This document shows positions 7,183-15,319 of a stretch of 64,000 bases of DNA, one piece after another. Source of the stretch: Prevotellaceae bacterium (GTDB lineage: Bacteria; Bacteroidota; Bacteroidia; Bacteroidales; UBA932); assembly GCA_031289415.1 (NCBI GenBank), contig JAITPN010000014.1, forward strand, positions 26,776 through 90,775, read 5' to 3'. Position 1 is the stretch's first letter. Each line of letters begins with the position of its first letter. Under the pieces are notes generated by a model. The model was given only the letters and a program-made list of their open reading frames with translations, did no database searches and was not told where the DNA came from. The translations under genes and the position numbers were made by a program.

Positions 7183-9405
7183 TCAGAATTTAATTCCTGC
7201 TTTCATCATCCAGTTAATTTCCGCCTGCGGGAAATAGCGCAGTTCCTGATAGTCGGGGCTGCCGTCGGCAAAAGCGGCGAAATCGTTGACAAACGCCCAC
7301 GTGCAGTATTTGGCATTGAACAAATTATTTATGGCAAACTGAACAAAACAATTTGTTTTCTTGGCTATGGTAAAATCGTACATTGCCTGCAAATTGCTTA
7401 CAAAATAGGCATCGAGGCTACGGCTATCCGTTTGCGTATTGTCAAAAAATTGCTTGCCTACATATTTGCCGGTCAATGCCAGCGACAAGTTTTTCGACGG
7501 TTGCCAACGCACCGCCGCCGCGGCAATAATGTCGGGCGAATAGGCAATCGTAACTTCCTTGTAAAAATCTTTGCGGTCAGCTATATAATTCCAGTCGGTC
7601 GAATTGCCGCACTGCGTGGAATAATGGGTATAGTTTTTCAACTTGTTGCGACTCCATGTGAGCGTCCCTTCAATTTGCCACTGCCGCAGGGGACGCACGG
7701 CAGCCGTGAGTTCAATACCTGCGCGGTAGCTCTCCGGCACATTTTCCATAATCTCGCGGTAGGCGTCGTTAAGACGACCGGTCGAAACAATCTGGTCGCG
7801 GTAGTTCATATAATAAAGGTTTATGCCAAACTGCCCGAATGTCGGACGGAACGTGTAGCCCGCCTCCCAATCGTACAGCGTTTCGGCTTTGGCAGGAGTA
7901 CGGACGCCGCCGCGGTCGGCGTCTTTCAAGTCGCTGCGGTTGGGTTCGCGGTTGCCTACGGCAAACGAAACAAATGCCGTGTGATACTTGTCCGGCGCAT
8001 ACGTTACGCCGATTTTCGGATTGGCAAAAAGCCAATTATAGGTCGTATCCATTATGCCGCGAGGTTTTTCGTAATAATCGTCGTCCATGCCGTGCATGTT
8101 GAAACGGACGTTGCGCACCTGCATGTCGGCAAATACCGACAACGATTCAAGCAGGCTGTACGACGCTTTGGCAAATGCGTTCCACTCGTCTTTCACGCCG
8201 GTATTGTCGTACCAGTTGTGATTGTTGGAAATATTGCCGGTGTTGTATTGCGCCCAGATGACGCGCCCGTAATGGTCGCCGTCGTAGCGGTTGGCAGACG
8301 CGCCCAATGTCAGGTTTAGCCGTTCGGCGGCATATAACGCCGAAACATTGACGCCATAAAAATCGTTGTCCAATCCTTTGCGGCGGATTAAGTCGCTCTT
8401 TTTATAAGCCGTGCCGTCAATTGTTTGTGTGGGTATGCCGTATTTTGAAAACGACGTATTGGTTTTGTATTGCTCATAGTAGCCTTTGCCTTTTGTGTAA
8501 TAGGCGGCGGTATTGAGTTTCCATGCGTGGGGTAATTGCACAATGTAGTGCAGATGAGCATGTAGTTGTTGGTAATTGTCGGTTTCGTTGGGATAATATC
8601 CGTCGTGGTATTCCGTGTACAAATGCCTCCGGTCGGTAGTCAGCGATTCCTCCGCCACGCCTTCGTAGGTAAGCATGGAATGTTGTTCGCCGTAAAGCAA
8701 CGAAGCTTTCAACAGTTGATTTTTGTTGCGCCACGAGCCGTTGGCATACAGCGTTTGCTGCCACAATCCGCTATGTTCCAGATAGCCGTCGCTCGACACA
8801 TATTCATAGCGGGCGTCGAACGCAAAAACGTCTTTGATTAACCCTGTGGCTACATTGGCGGCAGCGTTCCATGTGTTAAACGCTCCGTAGGACGTTTCGA
8901 ACTGTGTGCCGGCTTGCGTTGCTGCGGGGCGCGTTTCAATGTTGAGCAATCCGCCGAAAGCGCTGCTTCCGAAAGGCGACGTACCCACGCCGCGCTGTAC
9001 CTGCAACGACTTGCTAATAGCGCCAAGGTCGGGAATATTGACCCAGAACACATTTTGGCTTTCGGCGTCGTTCAGCGGTACGCCGTCGATACTGATGTTG
9101 ATACGGCTGGCGTCCGTCCCGCGAATACGAAAACTCGTGCTGCCAACCATCGTGCCGTTGTCGGAATAATTAACCACAGACGGTAGCAGTTCCAACAGAA
9201 ACGGCATCTCGCGCCCTATTCGGGCAGCTTCTATCTGTTGTTGATTGACGGTAGTCTGCGCTACCGGCGTCCGGTTGTCGGCACGGGTAGCGGTAACCGT
9301 TACCTGTTCCAGATTTACGACACGCGCCGTGTCCCCCGGTGTTTGTGCCTGCGTCAGACACGGTGCAAGCGTTGCGCCTGCGATGATAAGAAATCCCTTT
9401 TTCAT
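7183..9405 (-). CDS. TonB-dependent receptor, predicted thiamin outer-membrane transporter (OMR1)
   Basis: 740 residues from MKKGFLIIAG; an upstream in-frame codon at 9429 would add eight residues before the signal peptide. The mature protein starts after LTQAQT. A TonB box-like VNLEQVTVTAT is followed by a plug with IRGTDASRINISIDGVPLNDAES and QVQRGVGTSPFGSSAFGG. The barrel ends in GIKF. Thiamin specificity is inferred from the TPP riboswitch in its leader and from the PnuT gene downstream, a known pairing. The riboswitch ends ~55 bp before the start codon. Confidence 0.9.
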   Translation of the reverse strand: MKKGFLIIAGATLAPCLTQAQTPGDTARVVNLEQVTVTATRADNRTPVAQTTVNQQQIEAARIGREMPFLLELLPSVVNYSDNGTMVGSTSFRIRGTDASRINISIDGVPLNDAESQNVFWVNIPDLGAISKSLQVQRGVGTSPFGSSAFGGLLNIETRPAATQAGTQFETSYGAFNTWNAAANVATGLIKDVFAFDARYEYVSSDGYLEHSGLWQQTLYANGSWRNKNQLLKASLLYGEQHSMLTYEGVAEESLTTDRRHLYTEYHDGYYPNETDNYQQLHAHLHYIVQLPHAWKLNTAAYYTKGKGYYEQYKTNTSFSKYGIPTQTIDGTAYKKSDLIRRKGLDNDFYGVNVSALYAAERLNLTLGASANRYDGDHYGRVIWAQYNTGNISNNHNWYDNTGVKDEWNAFAKASYSLLESLSVFADMQVRNVRFNMHGMDDDYYEKPRGIMDTTYNWLFANPKIGVTYAPDKYHTAFVSFAVGNREPNRSDLKDADRGGVRTPAKAETLYDWEAGYTFRPTFGQFGINLYYMNYRDQIVSTGRLNDAYREIMENVPESYRAGIELTAAVRPLRQWQIEGTLTWSRNKLKNYTHYSTQCGNSTDWNYIADRKDFYKEVTIAYSPDIIAAAAVRWQPSKNLSLALTGKYVGKQFFDNTQTDSRSLDAYFVSNLQAMYDFTIAKKTNCFVQFAINNLFNAKYCTWAFVNDFAAFADGSPDYQELRYFPQAEINWMMKAGIKF

Positions 9406-9460
9406 TGTAAAACATTTTAAAATTAACAAAAAAGGGGGATTTTAAAGAAATACTTTACAT

Positions 9461-9538
9461 ACTTTCCCTACGGCAGCATGACCTGCATCAGGTTGTAAGG
9501 GTATAATCTCAGTCCGACACTGCGGACACCCCCAAGAA
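9461..9538 (-). ncRNA. TPP riboswitch (THI element)
   Basis: Read on the minus strand, the conserved blocks are in order: CTTGGGGGTG, CTGAGATTATACCC, AACCTGATGCAGGTCATGC, and GTAGGGAAAGT. These match the thiamin pyrophosphate aptamer. The outer stem forms between CTT and AAG near the two ends. The promoter box at 9546-9553 places the transcript start at the aptamer's 5' edge. About 55 nt separate the aptamer from the receptor ATG, and there is no obvious terminator hairpin, so control of translation initiation seems more likely than attenuation. Confidence 0.95.
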
Positions 9539-9545
9539 TCGGGCG

Positions 9546-9553
9546 CAAAGGTA
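9546..9553 (-). promoter_or_regulatory. -7 box (TACCTTTG) for the thiamin operon
   Basis: Minus-strand TACCTTTG directly upstream of the TPP aptamer. Confidence 0.65.
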
Positions 9554-9685
9554 AGCAATAATTTTCAATTAGTAATAAACATTTATTATTTTACTGATTA
9601 TAAAAGTATTAAGCCTTATAAGTAACTGCATGGTTATTTAACGCAACTTATTAGTTATATTTATTGATAAGTAATTAATAATAAT

Positions 9686-9772
9686 GGTGAAGCGTAAAGT
9701 GTGAAGGGTGAAGGGTGAAGCGTAAAGCGTGAAGCGACAAAAACCCTTCACGCTTTACCCTTCACCCTTAAC
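9686..9772. repeat. Heptad inverted repeat (NGTDAAG family), locus A
   Basis: Seven consecutive 7-bp units (GGTGAAG, CGTAAAG, TGTGAAG, GGTGAAG, GGTGAAG, CGTAAAG, CGTGAAG) fill 9686-9734. A shorter opposite-strand array (9744-9772) follows after ~9 bp. The two arms pair almost perfectly over more than 20 bp. It lies downstream of the BACON lipoprotein gene and upstream of the riboswitch promoter. Confidence 0.85.
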
Positions 9773-9777
9773 TTCCC

Positions 9778-9807
9778 AAAAAAAGAAAAGAGGCGCTTGC
9801 GCGCCTC
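9778..9807 (-). terminator. Terminator of the BACON lipoprotein gene
   Basis: GAGGCGC (9790-9796) pairs with GCGCCTC (9801-9807) around a 4-nt loop. On the minus strand the stem is followed by TTTTCTTTTTTT. It lies 63 bp beyond the stop at 9871. Confidence 0.75.
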
Positions 9808-9870
9808 CCTTCAATTACATAAATAATATATCAATAAAAACAAATTCCTTTTTTGATACGTTTGCCTGCA

Positions 9871-12654
9871 CTACTGTTGCCGTGCACCGGCAAAACCACC
9901 GCCAACAATTGCGTTGCCGGCAAAGTCAACCGTCGGATAGCCTGCGGGCAAGCCTGCGGGCAGAATCTTGATGTCGTTGGTTGTCGGGACGAAGCTGCCG
10001 TTGAATGGGTCGGCTGAGATTAACACGTTCGTTCCGTCGTCGTCCACACCGCTGCCCACCAGTCCAATGTTGTATGCCGAATAAGACATTCTGCCGCCGC
10101 CGCCGCCGCTTACTGCGAAGCTATTTCCTGTATTATTGTAAAACACATTACCTGCTCCAATAATCGTGCCGTCGTGATAGAAGATAGCAGAGCCGTGACC
10201 TTCGCCCTGACTGTTGCCAATGAACGTACAGCCGTTAACGGTCATTAATCCGTTGCCGCTGCTCCATACTTTACAGATAGCGCCGCCGCCGCCGCCGCCT
10301 GCACTGTTGTTGGTAAAGATACAGGAATTGAACGTAAGGTCGCCATTGTTCCTTATGTTGACGCCGCCGCCCCATTCATTGGTGAATCCATCGATATGGA
10401 GGCGGTTGATGGTCATGCTAAAGTTGCCTCCCGATGGTAATGAGATGGCAGAATAACCCGGTGTCGAAGTAGGCGACAGTTTATGCCCTTCGCCGTTGAT
10501 AGTTACTGTGTAGGTAAGCACTAAAGCAGCGTCAAGGGTTATATCAGACTTCAAGTTGATGGTTGCTGCGCCTGCTGACAGCGCCGCGTTAAAATCCGCC
10601 TCGGTAGAGACATCAGCCGAAGCCGGTGGGTCTGTATGGATGAAGTAGCGGGCATAGGCAAATCCGTTTTTGTCCAATTGTCCCCAACCATCGGTACAGC
10701 CGATAGGTCCGAATGCGTCGCCACAGCCAAACGAAGCGGTGCTCATAATATCGCCACCGCAAACAGTTGACGTCCATGGCGCATACGGTTCATTACCGCC
10801 CCATGGCTCTTCATTGAAACTTCCGTCGGCGTTGAAGCGTCCGCCGCCGTTATCGTCGAGGATCGCCCAAAGGAAGGATCTATAAAGCTCGTCCGGGTTG
10901 TCGTTGTGAGCCAAGTTAACGCCGCAGTTTCTGGCGGCTTGCCATTCTTCGAAAGTAGCAAGACTCCAGCCTGTCGGAGCTACAGCTACAGCCACGTCGT
11001 AGCGATAGTATGCGTAGTCGGCTACTGCTTCGCCATTTTCGGGTCTGAGTTTGTAATCCACGTCAAGCGTCAAGCCTTGAGTGTACTTGAAGTCTGTATA
11101 CAGCCAAACGCCTGCATTGTTCGGCAGTTTTAGAGCTTTATATCTCTTTCCGTCGCGCGTATCTTCGAGCGTCCAAGTAGTACCTGCCGCGGCTGCGTCG
11201 GCTGTGGCTTTCGAGAAGTCTTGCAGCGTGCCGTCGGCTGGCGGTACGCATTCGTAGGCTTCGGCGCTACCTGCGCTGGAAATGGCAACTTCTACGTCGT
11301 AGGTAATACCTGAACCGTCGTCGGGAATATCTCCATACCAATGGTTCAGGATACCCATCACATAATAAGTACCGGCAGTAAGCTCTTCGGACGACGTAAC
11401 CGTGCCGTCGCCGGAAGCAATCGCTTTGCCGTAACTGCCGAAGTCATTGGGGTTGCTGTATACCAAGAACCAGATGTTATAATCGGGCGACACTTTGTCG
11501 ATAACGTTCAGGAAGCCCGCCGTCGTAAGCGTAACCTTATAGCCCAGTACGGGATAAGTGCCTGCATCCGACCCGCAAGCCGGTTTGGCGCCATCCGTAT
11601 AGTTGCCCGACTCTGTAAGCAGCACGTTGGTTATGGGAGGCACTGCAATGCCGTTAGGCGTAGCCGTAGCGCCGTCTTTCACCGAGTATTCAAGTTTCAC
11701 GGTAAACTCGCTGCTGGTCGTAGCAAAGTTCGGACCGTCAGACTGTAGCGTCAGTATCAGATGATACGTCTTGCCCGATTCGCAGGCAACCGTTCCCACC
11801 GTATTCCGGGCAGGATTATAAGCGCCGGCGCCGGTCGTATTTTCTCCGAAGAATATCACCAACCGGTCGACGCCCGGATCTACCGTCAGCGTACCTGCCG
11901 CCGTTGTCGTTATTTCATACGCCAATACAGGTGCGTTTGCTCCCCAATACATGAGGTTGGAAGCGCGGTAAGCCGCCGATTCTTTAAAGACGCCGTCTTC
12001 TTCGAGAATCGTATAGTTTTGCGGAGGAGCTACATATTCCGCCTGCGTCAGCGTAGCGGTTTTCGTCAGCGTACCTGCCGCCACGGTAATCGTAGCCGAG
12101 CGTTCTGCGCCGGTGTTGGCGATGGCGGTTACGGTTATCGTGCCGTTGTCCGTACCCGAAGCGGGGCTTATGGTAGTCCACGTTGCGCTGCTCGTAGCCG
12201 TCCAGCTGCCTGCATCGGTGGTAACGAGGAACGCGGCGGCTGCGCCTTCCGCCGCAACGTTAGCCGTGCCGGGCGTTACGGACAATACCTTTGTGCCCGC
12301 TTCTTTGCCCACTTGCGATACCGTAATCTTTTTCGTCAGCGTTTCGGCTATTACGGTTACGGTGTCCGTCCGCGCTTCGGTAGAGGTGTTAGCCGATACG
12401 TCCAATACGAACGATTTTTCGGTTTCGCCCGAAATCGTAATCCACGCCGCGCCTGCCGTCGCTTTCCAACTCTTGTTGGAGGTTACGGTAATCGTCGTGC
12501 TTCCGCCGTCGGCAGAAGTTACGTCATACGTGGTGGGAGCTACCTCAAGGGTAGGATCTTCCACCTCAATCACAGTGTCGTCCTTACAGGCGACCGTCAG
12601 CGCCAAGCCTGCCATGAGGCTCAAAGCGCACAGAATAAAATTTTTTACTTTCAT
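9871..12654 (-). CDS. Large surface lipoprotein with BACON, FISUMP-like and beta-helix domains
   Basis: 927 residues from MKVKNFILCALS; an alternative ATG lies 6 bp upstream. The lipobox LTVAC gives a lipid-modified Cys near residue 24. Two BACON/Ig-like domains (~35-125, ~125-205; WITIS and WTTISPASG motifs) are followed by two jelly-roll-like segments. A FISUMP-type region (~500-680) contains APTGWSLATFEEW. The C-terminal right-handed beta-helix (~690-890) has GGGGGGAICKV, a pattern of polymorphic outer-membrane repeats. There is no T9SS tail. Likely surface exposed, with glycan or host-matrix binding possible from the BACON domains. The transcript seems to have a ~440-nt leader. Confidence 0.85.
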   Translation of the reverse strand: MKVKNFILCALSLMAGLALTVACKDDTVIEVEDPTLEVAPTTYDVTSADGGSTTITVTSNKSWKATAGAAWITISGETEKSFVLDVSANTSTEARTDTVTVIAETLTKKITVSQVGKEAGTKVLSVTPGTANVAAEGAAAAFLVTTDAGSWTATSSATWTTISPASGTDNGTITVTAIANTGAERSATITVAAGTLTKTATLTQAEYVAPPQNYTILEEDGVFKESAAYRASNLMYWGANAPVLAYEITTTAAGTLTVDPGVDRLVIFFGENTTGAGAYNPARNTVGTVACESGKTYHLILTLQSDGPNFATTSSEFTVKLEYSVKDGATATPNGIAVPPITNVLLTESGNYTDGAKPACGSDAGTYPVLGYKVTLTTAGFLNVIDKVSPDYNIWFLVYSNPNDFGSYGKAIASGDGTVTSSEELTAGTYYVMGILNHWYGDIPDDGSGITYDVEVAISSAGSAEAYECVPPADGTLQDFSKATADAAAAGTTWTLEDTRDGKRYKALKLPNNAGVWLYTDFKYTQGLTLDVDYKLRPENGEAVADYAYYRYDVAVAVAPTGWSLATFEEWQAARNCGVNLAHNDNPDELYRSFLWAILDDNGGGRFNADGSFNEEPWGGNEPYAPWTSTVCGGDIMSTASFGCGDAFGPIGCTDGWGQLDKNGFAYARYFIHTDPPASADVSTEADFNAALSAGAATINLKSDITLDAALVLTYTVTINGEGHKLSPTSTPGYSAISLPSGGNFSMTINRLHIDGFTNEWGGGVNIRNNGDLTFNSCIFTNNSAGGGGGGAICKVWSSGNGLMTVNGCTFIGNSQGEGHGSAIFYHDGTIIGAGNVFYNNTGNSFAVSGGGGGRMSYSAYNIGLVGSGVDDDGTNVLISADPFNGSFVPTTNDIKILPAGLPAGYPTVDFAGNAIVGGGFAGARQQ

Positions 12655-13098
12655 ACACATTTTAATTAAATTTATTTATAGTTTGTTTTATTAATGTTGA
12701 ATTGTTTCGTTTGAATGGTTTAATTCTATATTCAATGGCGCAAGGGAACGATTCCGTAGCGCAAGGGAACGGTTTATTAAATCTTATGAATATTCTAAAA
12801 GCCGTCATGCTCCCTCCGTTTGAACTCCGGCGGAGCGCATGTCCGCAGGAGGGGGTGATACCTTTATACATATATGTGCCGTGCGGGCAACGCCGTGAAA
12901 CAGCAGCGCACCAAGAGGGCAAAACGCTGTAACTTGCTGATTTACATGGGGGGGGGGGGGGTAGAAACCATACTATCCGTCGGCAGGACAGAAACGGCGC
13001 GGCGGGCGCGGGCTGCTAAGGGCTTGCTCACGGGCTGCAAAGGATATGTGGCTTCAATGTTCACGAATTAAATAAATGTTAAAAAACGGTTAATGGTG
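12655..13098 (-). other. Long untranslated leader of the BACON lipoprotein gene
   Basis: No gene is visible. If the box at 13099-13106 is the promoter, this 440-bp stretch is its 5' leader. It holds a direct repeat of GCGCAAGGGAACG (12739-12773 region), a GC-rich patch near 12820-12860, and a run of 14 G at 12948-12961 (14 C in the transcript sense). Short frames here have no family resemblance. Confidence 0.5.
12948..12961. repeat. Homopolymer G14 tract
   Basis: Fourteen consecutive G on the plus strand, far longer than any other G run in the window, within the predicted leader of the BACON lipoprotein gene. Confidence 0.85.
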
Positions 13099-13106
13099 CA
13101 AAGGTA
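13099..13106 (-). promoter_or_regulatory. -7 box (TACCTTTG) with -33 TTG, upstream of the BACON lipoprotein
   Basis: Minus-strand TTG, 19 bp, TACCTTTG: the full Bacteroidota promoter pattern. The next gene on this strand is the lipoprotein 440 bp away. Confidence 0.6.
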
Positions 13107-13146
13107 GTGATTTTTTTCTTTCGTGCAACTTTTTTTTTGAAAAAAA

Positions 13147-13343
13147 GTGAAAAATGTGAAGTGTGAAGAGAAATGAGTGAAGCGTTTTGTCGTCATATTT
13201 TTTTGTAAGTGAAAGGCGAAGTGATGTGTTAAGGGTTAAGCGTGAAGTGTTTTGCCGCCTAACCCTTAACTCTTCACACATCACTCTTAACTCTTAACTC
13301 TTCACACATCACACTTAACACATCACCCTTAACCCTTAACATA
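13147..13343. repeat. Heptad inverted repeat, locus B, running into mtaB
   Basis: Arm one (to ~13247) consists of GTGAAGN/GTTAAGN/GTGATGT units. Arm two (from ~13259) has the complementary units, with a short loop between. Arm two continues through the stop codon of mtaB (13274) and ~65 bp into its reading frame. Confidence 0.85.
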
Positions 13344-14572
13344 TCGCTTAGCCGTACTGCCGCGATTTGCCCTGTCAGCGCCGCGTCGTAGGACGTTTCT
13401 ACTTTGATGTAGTTGCGGGTGTAGCCGTACATGCAGCCGTTTTTTTCGGTGTGTTCAAACAAGACGTACTCGTCGCGCCCGATGTTTTTTTTATAAAAAT
13501 CGTGCAGCAGCGAGTGGCTTAGCTGCGTGAGGGCTTCGCTGCGGCGCATGCGTTCCTGCTCGGCAACCTGATTGCCGTAGGCGGCGGCAGGCGTGTGCGG
13601 GCGGGGAGAGTAGGGGAATACGTGCACGAACGAGGGTGCGAGCTGCCGGAGAAAGCGGAACGTGTCGTCAAAATCGGCAGCCGTTTCGTCCGGAAATCCG
13701 GTAATCACGTCTGCGCCGATGAAGGCATACGGCATCGCATGCCGTATTTCGCCGACGCGCTGCGCAAAAAGTTCGCGCGTGTAGCGCCGCTGCATGGCTG
13801 CCAGTATTTTGTTGCTGCCCGATTGCAGGGGAATGTGGAAATGCGGCAATATTTTCCGTGCGTCGGCAATCCACCGTATCATGTCGTGCGTCAGCAGATT
13901 GGGTTCTATCGAAGAAATGCGGTAGCGTTCGATGCCCTCCACGCCGTGCAGCGCTTTGAGCAAGTCGAAGAACGTGTCGCCGGTGCTTTTCCCGAAGTCG
14001 CCGATGTTTACGCCCGTAATGACAATCTCTTTCACGCCTTTCCGGGCAATGGCTTCCGCCGTGTCGACCAATTTTCCTATCGGGATGTTGCGGCTCTTTC
14101 CGCGAGCCAACGGTATGGTGCAGTAGGTACACCGGTAGTCGCATCCGTCCTGTACTTTGAGGAACGAGCGTGTGCGGTCGCCCGACGAGTATGCCGCGAA
14201 AAAGTTTTCGGACGGCGCGGCGGTGCGTGGCGCGTGGGGCGCGTATATCTCGTTTTTGTCGGCAACGACGGTTATTTTCGAGGCGTCTTGGTGCAGTGCG
14301 GCAATTTCGTGCGGGCGGAGTTGTGCGTAGCAGCCTGTAACCACAATCGCCGCATCGGGGTTCAGCTTTGCCGCCCGCCGGATGGCTTGCCTGCATTTCC
14401 GCTCGGCAGCCGACGTGACGGAGCAGGTGTTTACGACGTACACGTCAGCCTGTTCCGTAGGCGGCACGCGCTCGTAGTCCGGTTCGGGAAACTGTCGGGC
14501 AATGGTGGATGTTTCGGAAAAATTCAGTTTGCATCCGAGTGTTACGAATGCTATTTTCTGCTTTACTGCCAT
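13274..14572 (-). CDS. mtaB: tRNA t6A37 methylthiotransferase MtaB
   Basis: 432 residues. The N-terminal UPF0004 domain carries C14, C50 and C81. The radical-SAM cluster CDYRCTYC is at 144-151 and a TRAM-like end follows. It adds a methylthio group to t6A37 of tRNAs reading ANN codons, using two Fe-S clusters. The last ~22 residues (LRVKGDVLSVMCEELRVKSDV) are encoded by the heptad repeat of locus B and replace the natural C-terminus. The domain core ends just before, at AVRLSDM. It starts 6 bp after the glycosyltransferase gene and is the last gene of a five-gene operon. Confidence 0.92.
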   Translation of the reverse strand: MAVKQKIAFVTLGCKLNFSETSTIARQFPEPDYERVPPTEQADVYVVNTCSVTSAAERKCRQAIRRAAKLNPDAAIVVTGCYAQLRPHEIAALHQDASKITVVADKNEIYAPHAPRTAAPSENFFAAYSSGDRTRSFLKVQDGCDYRCTYCTIPLARGKSRNIPIGKLVDTAEAIARKGVKEIVITGVNIGDFGKSTGDTFFDLLKALHGVEGIERYRISSIEPNLLTHDMIRWIADARKILPHFHIPLQSGSNKILAAMQRRYTRELFAQRVGEIRHAMPYAFIGADVITGFPDETAADFDDTFRFLRQLAPSFVHVFPYSPRPHTPAAAYGNQVAEQERMRRSEALTQLSHSLLHDFYKKNIGRDEYVLFEHTEKNGCMYGYTRNYIKVETSYDAALTGQIAAVRLSDMLRVKGDVLSVMCEELRVKSDV

Positions 14573-14578
14573 GCAGCG

Positions 14579-15319
14579 TCAGGCAAATATTTTGAACTTT
14601 GCCAACCGCCAACGTTGCAGCCGGTAGGCACACGCTACGCCCAATACGCCAAAGCCGTATTTGATGCTGCGCTTGATGTTGATAGACGAGGCTTCGCTGA
14701 AATATTTGGTAGGGCATGTGATTTCGGCAATTTCAAATCCTTTGAGGAAAAGCTGCGCCAGTATTTGGTTGTCGAATATAAAGTCTTCGGAATTGTTGTG
14801 GTAGTTTACGGCTTGCAGCGCTTCTTTTGAAAAGGCGCGGTAGCCGGTGTGGTATTCGCTCAGTTTTTGGCGCATGAGGATGTTTTGCGTGAGCGTAAGC
14901 AAACGGTTCGATACGTATTTGTAGCCCGGCATCCCGCCGCGCAGCGCACCGCGTCCCAGAATACGCGAGCCAAGTACGATATGATATACGTCGTTGGCTA
15001 TGAGGTAACACATCGAAGCTATCAGTTTCGGCGTATATTGGTAGTCGGGGTGCAGCATGACGACTATATCGGACGAGAGTTCGAGCGCTTTATCGTAGCA
15101 GCTCTTTTGATTTCCGCCGTATCCGCGGTTTTTTTCATGTTTTATTACATGTTTTATCCCCAATTCTTTTGCCACGGCTACGGTGTTGTCTTTGCTGTAG
15201 TCGTCCACTAAAATGACATGGTCTACAATGTCGAACGGAATTTCGCGGTACGTGCGTTCCAAGGTGAGTTCAGCGTTGTAGGCGGGAAGAACTACGGTTA
15301 CAGTTTTATTATTTATCAT
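14579..15319 (-). CDS. Glycosyltransferase family 2, polyprenyl-phosphate sugar transferase type
   Basis: 246 residues with a GT-A fold: VVLPAYNAE at the start, LVDDYSKDNT, then VMLHPDYQY as the metal/sugar-nucleotide region, and HTGYRAFSKEAL. This resembles DPM1-like enzymes that load a sugar on a polyprenyl phosphate. A short hydrophobic region at the C-terminus suggests membrane association. Its ATG overlaps the TPR gene stop by 4 bp, implying translational coupling. Confidence 0.85.
   Translation of the reverse strand: MINNKTVTVVLPAYNAELTLERTYREIPFDIVDHVILVDDYSKDNTVAVAKELGIKHVIKHEKNRGYGGNQKSCYDKALELSSDIVVMLHPDYQYTPKLIASMCYLIANDVYHIVLGSRILGRGALRGGMPGYKYVSNRLLTLTQNILMRQKLSEYHTGYRAFSKEALQAVNYHNNSEDFIFDNQILAQLFLKGFEIAEITCPTKYFSEASSINIKRSIKYGFGVLGVACAYRLQRWRLAKFKIFA

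Noticed and set aside
7432..8319. 295-codon plus-strand frame
   Set aside because: Antisense shadow of the thiamin receptor gene.
11761..12669. 302-codon plus-strand frame
   Set aside because: Antisense shadow of the BACON lipoprotein gene, Arg-rich as expected for a shadow frame.
13090..13284. 64-residue minus-strand frame after mtaB
   Set aside because: It lies wholly in heptad repeat DNA and overlaps the mtaB end; its peptide only mirrors the repeat.
13595..14830. 411-codon plus-strand frame
   Set aside because: Antisense shadow of mtaB and the glycosyltransferase gene, which have clear motifs.
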